From: Bradyrhizobium lablabi
GTDB taxonomy: Bacteria; Pseudomonadota; Alphaproteobacteria; Rhizobiales; Xanthobacteraceae
Assembly: GCF_018131005.1 (NCBI RefSeq)
Contig: NZ_JAFCJK010000006.1
Coordinates: forward strand, 372,001 to 436,000
Length of the DNA: 64,000 nucleotides
Reading direction: 5' to 3'
The notes under the pieces were generated by a model that searched no databases, was not told where the DNA came from, and was given only the letters and a program-made list of their open reading frames with translations. A program made the position numbers and the translations under genes. This document shows, in pieces, positions 19,952 through 28,882 of this stretch (position 1 is the first letter of the stretch; each line of letters begins with the position of its first letter).

Positions 19952-20452
19952 GCTTTCCTCCCTTGTTTGTCACTTTTGCCCAATGGGTGCGGGATCAGGC
20001 GCCGATGATGTTCTATCGATTGTTTCTCGACAAGGCTGGCGACAGGGGATTTTGTCCGCGGGACTTTGACGCGCCGAGGGCCTTCTGCGGAAGGCTGGTA
20101 TGGATCAACATGCGACCTCGCGGGGAGGCTGCTTTTGGCGTCAAAACTGATGACGATGTCCGGCTAATCTTCTGCGGCCGTCTCATGGAATCCGCCCAAT
20201 TAGCTGCCAGCATATTGGTCTCGTTACGCAACGCCGCCTGTTGCCGAAATCGGGCGGATGCAGTTGTTCTCAACATGCCATGCGCTTCTCGGTAGCGAAC
20301 ATCCGTACTGACGCACCACCTTGGCAAAATAGCCGAAGGTCGACGCGGGCGAATCGCTGAGGCAAGACGTGCTATCCTGGAGAGATTGGGATAACGTTGC
20401 TTCGCCGTGGGTCTAAATTCGGCCAGCCGCCAACCCGATGTCGGTGGAGCCA
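19952..20452. other. Divergent promoter region, no gene seen
   Basis: About 500 bp between the serine hydrolase and the adenylate cyclase gene. Both strands have short open frames without recognisable protein. A leftward frame around 20230-20330 contains a stretch reading ENNCIRPIS that faintly recalls IS66 transposases, too short to call. Promoters for both flanking genes must lie here. Confidence 0.4.
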
Positions 20453-23400
20453 ATGCAGCAGATTGCGGAGTGGCTCGAGAAGCTTGGTTTGGGGCAATAC
20501 GCGCGGCGCTTTGCCGAGAACGACATTGATCCAAGCGTTCTGCGCGATCTGACCGACCATGACCTCGAAAAAATCGGTGTCTCGCTCGGCCATCGCAGGA
20601 AGTTGTTGCGCGCGATTGCGGAGCTCAATGGGGCCGGACGGAGATCCGCGCCTGCTCCTCAGACCGCGGCCCAGAGACGACAGCTCACGGTGATGTTCGC
20701 TGATCTTGTTGGCTCGACAGCGCTCTCGACAAGGCTCGACCCTGAGGACTTGCGTGAAATCATTGGCGCGTACCACCGCTGCTGTGCCGAGCAAATCGAG
20801 AAATCGGGCGGATTCGTCGCCAGATACATGGGCGACGGCGTGCTCGCATATTTCGGCTATCCGCGGGCGGATGAGGACGATGCTGAGCGCGCGATATACG
20901 CCGGGCTCGCATTGGTCGCGGCCATGGCGGGACTCGATGCCGGCCGGCAGGCAAGATTGCGAGCGCGAGTTGGCATAGCCACTGGTTTGGTGGTCGTCGG
21001 TGATCTCATCGGGCAGGGCGCGTTGCAGGAACACGAGGTAGTCGGTGAGACTCCCAATCTGGCCTCGCGGCTTCAGGCGCTGGCCGAGCCGGATACGGTG
21101 GTCATCGACGGCGGCACCCGCCGCCTCGTCGGTGGGCTCTTCGAGTATGTCGCTCTTGGGAGCGCGTCCATCACAGGCTTCAGCGACCCGGTGCCGGTCT
21201 GGCGAGTCATCGGTGCGAGCGCCGTCGATAGTCGCTTCGAGGCCTTGCGCGTAGCCAGAACGCCACTGCTCGGCCGCGAAGAGGAGATCGAGCTGCTGAT
21301 GCGCCGCTGGCAGCAGATAAAACGCGGCGAGGGCTCGGTCGTGCTGATATCGGGTGAGCCCGGTATCGGCAAATCGCGCCTCGCCGAGACCGCGCTGGAG
21401 CGGCTGGGCGATGATCCACACATCCGCTTGCGCCGTTTCTGCTCGCCGCACCACCAGGACAGCGCGCTTTTCCCGACCATCGCACAGCTCGAGCGGGCAG
21501 CCGGCTTCCGGCGTGACGACACCGACCAGCAACGGTTGGACAAGCTCGAAGCGTTGCTCGCGGAGGCAACCGTTGACCTCAGCGAGGCCGTCCCTCTAAT
21601 CGCAGACCTGCTGTCGGTGCCGATCGGCAATCGCTATCCACCGCTTAGCCTCACCCCGCAGAAGCGCAGGGAGAAGACGCTCGGGGCCCTCCTGGCCCAG
21701 CTCGAGGGACTGGCGGCGCGCCGGCCCGTGCTGATGGTGTTCGAGGATGTGCACTGGATCGACCCTACCTCGCTTGACCTGTTGGACCGCATCGTCGACC
21801 GGGTGGCCACCCTTCGGGTCTTGCTGATCATCACTTTCCGGCCAGACTTCGTGCCGGCCTGGATCGGGCGCTCGCACGTGACGTTGATCAGCCTCGGTCG
21901 CCTGCCGCGTCGACAGCGCGCCGAGATGATCATGAGGGTGACCGGCGGCAAGCCGTTGCCCCAGGAGATCGCCGAACATATCGTCGATCGGACTGATGGC
22001 GTACCGCTCTTCATCGAGGAATTGACCAAGACGGTGATCGAGAGCGGCATGCTGACCGACGTTGGCGACCGGTTTGATGCGAGAGGGCCCGTGCCTCCGC
22101 TTGCCATCCCTACCTCGCTCCAAGCCTCGCTCCTGGCACGGCTCGATCGCCTGGCACCCGTGCGCGAGATGGCGCAGATCGGAGCCGCCCTTGGGCGGTC
22201 GTTCTCGCATGAGCTGATCAGCGCCGTCGCGGCCATGCCGCAGCAACAGGTGGACGGAGCCTTGGCGCAGCTCGTACGCGCCGAGCTGGTCTTTCAGCGG
22301 GGCACCCCGCCCGACGCAGAGTACACCTTCAAGCACGCGCTGGTGCAGGAGGCAGCCTATAGCACGATGCTTCGCGGTCGACGCCAGCAGATCCATGCCC
22401 GCGTTGCGATGACGCTGGAGAGCCAGTTTCCTGAAATCATGGCCGCTCAGCCGCAACTGATGGCCCACCATTGCGCCGAGGCCGGTTTCAACGAGAAGGC
22501 GGTCGGCTACCGGCTCAAGGCCGGTCAGCAGGCGGTCGCGCGCTCGGCGATGACGGAGGCGGTGGCGCAGTTGCAGCGGGGGCTGGAATTGCTGGCTAAC
22601 ATGCCCGAGGAGTCGCGACCCGTGCAGTATGAGCTCGACCTGCAAATTGCCCTCGGCCGGGCGCTGATGGCCGCTAACGGATATTCGGCGCCGGTGGTGG
22701 CCGACACCCTCGTCAAGGCGCGAGCACTCGCTGAGCGGGTCAATCGACCCGATCGTCTCGCCCCGCTGCTCTATTTCCAATGGGGCTTCCATATGGTTCG
22801 GGCCGAGCACGAGTTGGCGGTGTCCCTTGCCGAGCAGCTGGAGGAATTGGGCGAGACAAGAAAAGATCAAGCCACCCTGCTGCTGGGTCACTATATCCAC
22901 GGCGCCAGTTGTTACTTTCGCGGGGAGTTTGTGACCGCGCGCGCCATTCTCGAGCTGTGTGATGGCTTGGGAGATCCGGCCGTTCGCGAAATTTGCGCCG
23001 CGATCGCGGTGGCCGATCCGCACGCGGCGAGCCTAAGTCACTTGGCGTTGACATTGGCGCTTGTGGGCCACATCGATCAGGGACGCGCGCGGGTAGACGA
23101 GGCGTTGTCGCAAGCCCGCCGGCTCGACCATCCGTTCACGGTGGCCTTTGTATTGAGCAAGGTGTGTGCGGTCGAGGCGGCCGCCGGGTTGCCGCATGAG
23201 GCACGGCGGCATGCGGAGGAGCTGGTGGCTCTCTCGAACGAGCACGGTTTTCCGCTTTGGCTGGGCCTCGGGCTTCTTCAGCATGGTCGGTCATTAACAG
23301 CACTTGGACAGCCGCTGGATGGCCTCCCGGTGCTCGCGAGAGGGCTCTCGGTGCTTCGTGGTGCCGGAGCGGTCGTGCACACGCCGTGCGCGCTCTGCTT

Positions 23401-23779
23401 TCTCGCCGAGGCTCACACCAAGGTCGGCCATCTGCAGGAGGGACAGAATTGCCTCGTCGAGGCTGCACAGCTCATCGAGGCGACCCACGAGCGGTCCAGT
23501 GAGGTCGAGCTGCATCGACTTCGAGGCGACATGATGAACGCGCGAGGCGGCCAAGTCGCCGCGGAGCAGAATTACCGTCGAGCGCTCGCTGTGGCGGAGC
23601 GCCAGAGCGCAAAGACGTTAGGGCTGCACGCTGCGACCAGCCTCGCTCTCCTATGGCGCGACCAGGGCAAGCGCAGCGAAGCTCACGATCTCCTCGCGCC
23701 GGTATATGGCCGGTTCACCGAAGGCTTCGACACGCCGGTCCTGCGGGACGCCAAGGCGCTGCTCGACCAGCTGGCCTGA
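20453..23779 (+). CDS. SAM-domain adenylate/guanylate cyclase with AAA ATPase and TPR-type C-terminus
   Basis: 1108-residue signalling protein. Order: SAM (sterile alpha motif) domain, residues 1-62 (QQIAEWLEKLGLGQYARRF...LGHRRKLLRAI); class III nucleotide cyclase, about 70-235, with metal-binding Asp in VMFADLVGST and GGFVARYMGDG; AAA/STAND ATPase from about 275 with Walker A GEPGIGKS near 300 and Walker B-like VLMVFEDVHW; then about 550 residues of helical TPR-like repeats. The cyclase is expected to make cAMP from ATP under control of the ATPase/TPR sensor; the ligand is unknown. I start at the second ATG because GTGGAG lies just upstream and family members begin MQQIA; the ATG 15 nt earlier is possible. 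Such proteins are abundant in Bradyrhizobium. Confidence 0.93.
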   Translation: MQQIAEWLEKLGLGQYARRFAENDIDPSVLRDLTDHDLEKIGVSLGHRRKLLRAIAELNGAGRRSAPAPQTAAQRRQLTVMFADLVGSTALSTRLDPEDLREIIGAYHRCCAEQIEKSGGFVARYMGDGVLAYFGYPRADEDDAERAIYAGLALVAAMAGLDAGRQARLRARVGIATGLVVVGDLIGQGALQEHEVVGETPNLASRLQALAEPDTVVIDGGTRRLVGGLFEYVALGSASITGFSDPVPVWRVIGASAVDSRFEALRVARTPLLGREEEIELLMRRWQQIKRGEGSVVLISGEPGIGKSRLAETALERLGDDPHIRLRRFCSPHHQDSALFPTIAQLERAAGFRRDDTDQQRLDKLEALLAEATVDLSEAVPLIADLLSVPIGNRYPPLSLTPQKRREKTLGALLAQLEGLAARRPVLMVFEDVHWIDPTSLDLLDRIVDRVATLRVLLIITFRPDFVPAWIGRSHVTLISLGRLPRRQRAEMIMRVTGGKPLPQEIAEHIVDRTDGVPLFIEELTKTVIESGMLTDVGDRFDARGPVPPLAIPTSLQASLLARLDRLAPVREMAQIGAALGRSFSHELISAVAAMPQQQVDGALAQLVRAELVFQRGTPPDAEYTFKHALVQEAAYSTMLRGRRQQIHARVAMTLESQFPEIMAAQPQLMAHHCAEAGFNEKAVGYRLKAGQQAVARSAMTEAVAQLQRGLELLANMPEESRPVQYELDLQIALGRALMAANGYSAPVVADTLVKARALAERVNRPDRLAPLLYFQWGFHMVRAEHELAVSLAEQLEELGETRKDQATLLLGHYIHGASCYFRGEFVTARAILELCDGLGDPAVREICAAIAVADPHAASLSHLALTLALVGHIDQGRARVDEALSQARRLDHPFTVAFVLSKVCAVEAAAGLPHEARRHAEELVALSNEHGFPLWLGLGLLQHGRSLTALGQPLDGLPVLARGLSVLRGAGAVVHTPCALCFLAEAHTKVGHLQEGQNCLVEAAQLIEATHERSSEVELHRLRGDMMNARGGQVAAEQNYRRALAVAERQSAKTLGLHAATSLALLWRDQGKRSEAHDLLAPVYGRFTEGFDTPVLRDAKALLDQLA

Positions 23780-24081
23780 TGCACTTCACCTCTTGCGTGG
23801 CGGGGACAGCTGCTCGTCGCCGCCGACGCGCCGGGTGTGAGGAGGGGATGCGATTGCTACCGTATGCGCCCCATGCCGTCGGAATGTCGGCATCGGGTCT
23901 AAACGCGACCTCTTCGACCCGTCCGTTTATGGAGCGAAGCTTAGATGGTCTGACGCATCGCGGCCGCGGCTCGCTCAAGCAGCCGATCGCCGCTGACTGG
24001 TTAACGATCTCTTAACCATAGCGACTTAGCCTGCGATCATCAGCGCGATTACCGACCGGTTCGTTCCCAGGAGAACCGCTG
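23780..24081. other. Intergenic, no gene seen
   Basis: About 300 bp between the cyclase gene and the coiled-coil gene. Nothing recognisable apart from an A+T-richer patch near 23999-24016 (ggttaacgatctcttaacc, itself a near palindrome) that could belong to the promoter of the downstream genes; AGGAGA for the next gene is at its right end. Confidence 0.45.
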
Positions 24082-24579
24082 ATGTCCATTGAGACGCTGA
24101 CATATGCCGCACTTGGAATCCGCCTGACAATCTCGCCAGAGGCCGCTCGGTCGCTTGCCAAGCGACATCGGTTGCCGCGCTCTCTTTCGGAGGATGGCAA
24201 AGCTCTCGTGAGCATTGATTTCGCTGAGATACGGCATACGCCCCGGCCACGCCGTGGTCGCCAAGTAGGCAATGTCCACCCATTGGCAGCAGAGATCGAG
24301 GCATTGCAGGCGGAGCTCGCGCGGCTCAAAGCACGGGAAGTCGACCACGCAGCCGATCTCGTGCGCGAACGTGAGCGTGCCGATCGCGTGACGATTGAGC
24401 TGCTGCAGGCGACTGCCGAGATCATGGTGGCCAAAGAGGAAGCGGCACGGCTTGAAGATGAGGTGGCGGCGCTGCGGGCCGGTGGCGGTGGTTTGATCGA
24501 CAGCCGCGATCAAGCTGCACGTCGACTGGGACATTTAGCCGCGAGTGTAGTGAAGGCAGACCGCAAGGCTTGCAGGTAG
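24082..24579 (+). CDS. Coiled-coil protein with an HTH-like N-terminus, upstream of the FtsZ paralogue
   Basis: 165 residues, no signal peptide. Residues 5-50 (TYAALGIRLTISPEAARSLA then KRHRLPRSLSEDGKALVSID) look like a resolvase-type or MerR-like helix-turn-helix followed by a short strand; residues 70-135 form a strong heptad coiled coil rich in Ala, Glu, Leu and Arg. I recognise this as a hypothetical family seen repeatedly in Bradyrhizobium, with no assigned function. AGGAGA precedes the ATG. The ftsZ-like gene starts 50 nt downstream on the same strand, so cotranscription is likely and a role linked to that FtsZ is possible. Confidence 0.75.
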   Translation: MSIETLTYAALGIRLTISPEAARSLAKRHRLPRSLSEDGKALVSIDFAEIRHTPRPRRGRQVGNVHPLAAEIEALQAELARLKAREVDHAADLVRERERADRVTIELLQATAEIMVAKEEAARLEDEVAALRAGGGGLIDSRDQAARRLGHLAASVVKADRKACR

Positions 24580-24629
24580 CCATCTCCGTCCTCTCATTCC
24601 CCAGCCTGCCGGAGCAACGTGAGGCACAA

Positions 24630-25892
24630 ATGACCAGCACCGTTGATATTCGCGAGATAAAAGCGCGCATTGTCGTGATCGGGGTCGGCGGCGCCGGCGG
24701 CAACGCCGTCAACAACATGATCGTGGGCGGGCTGCAGGGCGTCGACTTCATCGTCGCCAATACCGACGCACAGGCGCTCGGCATGTCCAAGGCCACGCGC
24801 GTCATCCAGATGGGCACCCAAGTGACTAAAGGCCTTGGCGCCGGCTCACAGCCCGAAGTAGGGTGCGCCGCGGCCGAAGAGGCAATCGGTGCGATCCGCG
24901 ATCATTTGACCGGCGCACATATGGTGTTCGTCACGGCCGGAATGGGCGGTGGTACGGGCACCGGGGCAGCGCCCGTTATAGCCAGGACCGCGCGTGAGCT
25001 TGGCATTCTCACCATTGGTGTCATCACCAAGCCGTTCCATTTCGAGGGCCGGCGCCGCATGCGTCTTGCCGAAGCAGGTATTGCGGAACTGCTGAAGGCC
25101 GTTGACACGCTGCTGATCATCCCAAATCAGAACCTGTTCCGGGTAGCCACCGAGAAGACCACGTTCGCCGACGCCTTCGCCCTGGCCGACCAAGTGCTTT
25201 ATTCGGGCGTGGCGTGCATCAGCGACCTTATAGTCAAGGAAGGTCTGATCAATCTCGATTTTGCCGACGTTCTCTCCGTCATGCGCGAGAAGGGTAAAGC
25301 CATGATGGGCAGGGGCGAGGCTTCGGGTGAGAAACGCGTGCTCAACGCCGCTGTGGCCGCAATTTCCAATCCATTGATCGAGGACCCCTCGATCAAGCGC
25401 GCCAGTGGCCTCATAGTCTCCATTACCGGCGGCAGGGATCTGACGCTGTTCGAGGTCGACGAGGCTGCTACCCGCATTCGAGAACAGGCCGACCCGGACG
25501 CCAACATCATCGTCGGCGCCACTTTCGAAGAAAGCCTGGAAGGCATCGTCCGTGTCTCGGTGGTGGCGACCGGCATCGACAATCTTGGCCCGGCGCGACA
25601 GACGCCACTGGCGGAAGGCTCACTCACCGAACTCGCGGGCAGGCTACGGAACGACAACCGTCGCGTTGCCAATCGGATCGAGCGTAGCGCACCAGTGCTG
25701 CAATCAGAGGGTCCGCCGCTCCGCCCGACGACCCGCCACCCCGAAGGGCGACCGGCACAGCCGAGTTCGCAATATGCGCTCCAGGCGGCTCCGCAAGGCA
25801 TCGATCCGTACGGTCGCTCCTCCCCTGTGCGGAATTTGATCGAGGAAAACGTTCTCGATATTCCGGCCTTCCTGCGCCGCAAGGCCAACTGA
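24630..25892 (+). CDS. ftsZ: FtsZ paralogue (tubulin-like GTPase) outside a dcw cluster
   Basis: 420-residue tubulin/FtsZ-family GTPase, expected to polymerise in the cytoplasm. The N-terminal GTP-binding fold has GVGGAGGNAV (18-27) and the tubulin signature GGGTGTG (106-112); the T7 loop NLDFADV near 208 retains the residues that complete the neighbour's GTPase site, so it is probably active. The variable linker is only about 70 residues and the protein ends NVLDIPAFLRRKAN, a conserved C-terminal peptide for FtsA/ZipA-type partners. The main alphaproteobacterial FtsZ is usually 550-600 residues with a much longer linker and lies beside ftsA/ftsQ; none of these is here. GTGAGG precedes the ATG; a longer reading would add 20 unlikely residues. 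Confidence 0.92.
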   Translation: MTSTVDIREIKARIVVIGVGGAGGNAVNNMIVGGLQGVDFIVANTDAQALGMSKATRVIQMGTQVTKGLGAGSQPEVGCAAAEEAIGAIRDHLTGAHMVFVTAGMGGGTGTGAAPVIARTARELGILTIGVITKPFHFEGRRRMRLAEAGIAELLKAVDTLLIIPNQNLFRVATEKTTFADAFALADQVLYSGVACISDLIVKEGLINLDFADVLSVMREKGKAMMGRGEASGEKRVLNAAVAAISNPLIEDPSIKRASGLIVSITGGRDLTLFEVDEAATRIREQADPDANIIVGATFEESLEGIVRVSVVATGIDNLGPARQTPLAEGSLTELAGRLRNDNRRVANRIERSAPVLQSEGPPLRPTTRHPEGRPAQPSSQYALQAAPQGIDPYGRSSPVRNLIEENVLDIPAFLRRKAN

Positions 25893-26006
25893 GCCATCGC
25901 CGGAAACGAGGTCATTCTTTTCCTAGTGCCGGAACTTGATCCCGCGACGCGATAGCAAAAGTCCGTCACATGAGCGTCGAGTTCTCGAGGGCGCCGCGCG
26001 CCGACG

Positions 26007-26561
26007 TCACGCTGCTGTGCTGCGCGGGTTCTCCGCCGCTTCTTTTTTTCCCACCTCGTTGCTGCGCGACAGCCACGCTGGAAGACGGAGTAATCGAAGC
26101 AGGCGATCACTAATATCGTTTGGCAGCTCGGTCGGCGCCTCATTGGCTAAACACGAGAGATCCAGTGCAGCGTGGCGGACTCGCACCGCGTCCGCACGTC
26201 GGTCCAGTTCGCGCAATAAGGAATCGATTGCAGCTTCGACTTCGGTCGCGACGGATGACAGAAAATTATTAAGCTCGCGGGCTTCGGGTATGACTGCCGC
26301 CGCCATCTCGGTCGCCTGGCAGAGCTCGCCGATGACAGGTGTAAACGCTTTGGCAGGTTGCATGATTCGCTTTTTTACCGCTTCGATATCGCCGAGAACG
26401 TGATTGCGTTCGCGCCGGTCCTTTTCTTCGGAAAGGCGGGCTTCGATTTCGGTGATCTGAGCCGTCAGTGTCGTGACATCGGATGCAAGTGCGTCGCGTT
26501 TTCCGCGCGCGCGATCGAGCTCGCGGCTGAGAGTGTCCACTAGATCGTTCTCTCCGAACAT
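26007..26561 (-). CDS. Coiled-coil protein, hypothetical
   Basis: 184 residues, no signal peptide or membrane segment. Residues 5-70 (LVDTLSRELDRARGKRDALA, then a charged heptad stretch to AVKKRI) form a coiled coil; the remainder is helical. I do not recognise a named domain. The gene converges on the ftsZ paralogue, and its extended coiled-coil shape makes a cytoskeletal or adaptor role conceivable but unproven. GGAG lies upstream of the ATG. The 297 bp to its right hold no gene that I can see. Confidence 0.7.
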   Translation of the reverse strand: MFGENDLVDTLSRELDRARGKRDALASDVTTLTAQITEIEARLSEEKDRRERNHVLGDIEAVKKRIMQPAKAFTPVIGELCQATEMAAAVIPEARELNNFLSSVATEVEAAIDSLLRELDRRADAVRVRHAALDLSCLANEAPTELPNDISDRLLRLLRLPAWLSRSNEVGKKEAAENPRSTAA

Positions 26562-26858
26562 TTTTTACTCCGCGTAGGTAACGCGAACCGTCAGTCTGGC
26601 AAACGAACAAATAGTGGGATCGCCCACAATGGCGCCGACGTCGTTGGCGTCGCGGGCGCCGACACGATGGATCTTAAATTCCCTCCAAATCATTCGCATT
26701 AGGCGACCGTAGGGTTAACAATTGGTTAAATTTCGAATGCTCTGATGTAGCTGTGGTCCGCCGGACGAGAGCGGAAGCCTCACTTGGGTTGCCTCGAAGC
26801 TATTGGCCAGCCGCTAGCAGGGCTACTGGCCGAGCTGCGGCTCAACGCGACGCATGGC

Positions 26859-27173
26859 CTACGGTTTCCCTGCAGGTGAGCGTCTCATTCGAGAGACCGA
26901 CGAAAGCGCAGCGGCGATCCGCGACATCACGGCTTGAACGCGCGCCAGTGGGCGAATCCTGGGATGCACAATCAGCCAGACTTCGCGGGTTAGGACGGTT
27001 TCGCAACCGGGCATAATTCGGAGTTCTTTAAAACGGTTCTTCATGAAGGTGGGAAGCAACGATTTGCCCAAGCCGTTGCGAACGGCATACAAGATGGCCT
27101 TACCATCGTTGACGAAGAGGTACCTGATCGGATTCGCGGTTTCCTGAACGAGCGAATCGCGCGCCGGAGTCGG
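26859..27173 (-). pseudogene. C-terminal fragment of a LysR-family regulator
   Basis: The open frame reads ETANPIRYLFVNDGKAILYA then VRNGLGKSLLP and later TREVWLIVHPRIRPLARVQA, matching the end of the LysR substrate-binding domain (the AVRxGLGKSLLP and LTREVWLVVHP patterns). Only about 105 codons remain; the HTH domain and most of the sensor domain are missing. The fragment starts 3 nt beyond the end of the ParB-like gene, as if a deletion or insertion joined them. It has no start of its own apart from an internal Met. Confidence 0.65.
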
Positions 27174-27176
27174 CTA

Positions 27177-27698
27177 TCAATAGCGACCACCATCGCGCTT
27201 TTGCTGCGTGATCCATTCCGACAAGGTTTTCGGTGCCGATCCTGAAGTCCGACTTGGTGATGCCTTGGGATTGTCTCGGACGACCTTCGCCGAACGGCTT
27301 CGCAGAAGCTGCGCTTCCGTATCCGTGACGCCGCCCAAGGCAGCGGTCGATCGTTCTGCAGCTTCCTTCTCGAGACGCAGCTTTTTCAATCGCGCCATCT
27401 TGTCGCGCTCTGCTTGTGCTTCGGGGCTTTCGGACAAGAGCGCTCTTTGGTGAGCAAGCTCGGCCGAGACCAGGATCCCGATAATGGTTGTCTCGCCGAG
27501 CGCCTTGCAGGCTTCGAGGCGATGGAGTCCGTCGACCAGAACGAAGCGGCCTTCGTCGGCCCGAACGAGAATGGGAGCTTGCTGTCCGATTTCCAGAATA
27601 CTTCCCGCGATTTCGTCGACGACTTCGGGCTTGATTGCCTTCTTCCTTTTCACGGGAACGTAGATCTTCTCGATTGGGAAGCTTTCCGGTTTGGGCAT
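27177..27698 (-). CDS. ParB/Srx-fold (ParB N-terminal domain) protein
   Basis: 173 residues. Residues 5-75 form a ParB N-terminal fold: FPIEKIYVPVKRKKAIKPE, SILEIGQQAPILVRADEGRF, LVDGLHRLEACKALGE, with the GLHRLEA box equivalent to GERR-type CTP/phosphate motifs. The C-terminus is a basic coiled coil ending TLSEWITQQKRDGGRY. It lacks the HTH and dimer domains of chromosome-partition ParB, and no parA is nearby, so a partition role is unlikely; relatives act as nucleases, CTPases or plasmid/phage proteins. Start chosen at MPKPESF with GGAGTAGAGG upstream rather than an ATG 81 nt earlier. Confidence 0.82.
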   Translation of the reverse strand: MPKPESFPIEKIYVPVKRKKAIKPEVVDEIAGSILEIGQQAPILVRADEGRFVLVDGLHRLEACKALGETTIIGILVSAELAHQRALLSESPEAQAERDKMARLKKLRLEKEAAERSTAALGGVTDTEAQLLRSRSAKVVRDNPKASPSRTSGSAPKTLSEWITQQKRDGGRY

Positions 27699-27885
27699 AG
27701 CCTCTACTCCGTCTTCACAGGGCCCGTCGGAAACGCATGCCGGTGGACGGGATTTTAGGGATGAAGTGCTCGACAGCAAGTAATTTCGGGCCGCCGGTTA
27801 TTGATCAGCATCCAAGCCGGGACCAAGCTGAGCGACCGCCGACAGCGTGTGTTGGTCCGGCGAGCGGCTGCAATGAGGATGTGCC

Positions 27886-28680
27886 ATGCCCCTTGTTTCC
27901 ACTGAAGATTGCGGCGCGGTTCGTGTCATCACTTATGCCAATGCCCCGTTCGGCACCATGACGGCCGCCGGCTCGGCGGAGATGTTTGGCGCAGTCATGG
28001 CTGCAGGCGAAGACCCGTCGGTGCGGGTCATTGTCATCACAGGGGGTATACCCGGCATCTTCATTCGTCACTACGACGTCCGGGAACTCTCCGACGCCGC
28101 AGACGCGATTGAGCGCGGAGCAGCGCCCGCGCCATCGCCGCCTGGTCCTCGACCGCCGGGCTTCCACGCGCTCACGGACATGATTGCAGCCGTCGAGAAG
28201 CCGGTCATCGCGGCGATCAATGGCATGTGCATGGGTGGAGGCTTCGAGCTTTCGCTGGCATGCGACCTGCGCATTGCAGGGAACGCCGTCACCGCAATCG
28301 GTCTGCCGGAAACGCGTATTGGCATCTTTCCAGGTGGCGGCGGCACGCAGCGCTTGCCCAGGATCATCGGGGAGGCCAGGGCGCTCGAAATAATCCTGCG
28401 GGGCCTGACCGTGACGGGACCGCGTGCTCACGAAATCGGGATTGTGCATGAGGTCGTCCCTGACCCGCTCGCGCGTGCCCTGGAGATCGGCGCCGAACTA
28501 TCGAGCCGAGGGGCCGAGGGCCTGGCATTCGCCAAGCGCCTCACCCGAGCAGCCCTCGACCGTCCTCTGGCCGAAGGGCTCGCCGACGAGCGCAAGAGTT
28601 TTGCCGCGGTGATGAGGACGGCCTCGGCCCGTGAGGGCTTGCAGGCCGGCCGCCCGCCGGCCGAAATCCAGAAGCTCTAA
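27886..28680 (+). CDS. Enoyl-CoA hydratase/isomerase family protein (crotonase)
   Basis: 264 residues, the usual crotonase length. The oxyanion-hole and active-site strings are present: GMCMGGGFELSLACD and IGLPETRIGIFPGGGGTQRL. Both catalytic glutamates of true enoyl-CoA hydratases are kept (Glu121 in GGFEL and Glu142 in LPETR), so hydration of a trans-2-enoyl-CoA is plausible. A Pro-rich insert (APAPSPPGPRPPGF, residues 80-93) replaces the usual flexible loop. GAGG precedes the ATG. It is alone, divergent from the ParB-like gene; no other beta-oxidation genes are nearby. Confidence 0.92.
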   Translation: MPLVSTEDCGAVRVITYANAPFGTMTAAGSAEMFGAVMAAGEDPSVRVIVITGGIPGIFIRHYDVRELSDAADAIERGAAPAPSPPGPRPPGFHALTDMIAAVEKPVIAAINGMCMGGGFELSLACDLRIAGNAVTAIGLPETRIGIFPGGGGTQRLPRIIGEARALEIILRGLTVTGPRAHEIGIVHEVVPDPLARALEIGAELSSRGAEGLAFAKRLTRAALDRPLAEGLADERKSFAAVMRTASAREGLQAGRPPAEIQKL

Positions 28681-28882
28681 CGTCGCTGCTCCTGAGGTCG
28701 GCGGACGTCGGAATTCGGGGCTAACTTTCGTCGCCCACGGAACACGCAAAACCCTGGAATATTCGCTACTCTCCCCTAGCGAGACCATCTGAGCCGCAGC
28801 GTTGGAGCAAATTTCTTCCAGTTTCTCTCCCTCCGCCAACCCGGGCTATCACAAGGACGAATATCTCGAAACGTTCGACTAG

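Noticed and set aside
20230..20330. Possible IS66-transposase remnant (ENNCIRPI)
   Set aside because: Only a handful of residues resemble the family, with no supporting motif on either side.
21596..23023. Leftward open frame of about 475 codons
   Set aside because: Antisense to the ATPase/TPR part of the adenylate cyclase gene, with no ribosome-binding site or motif.
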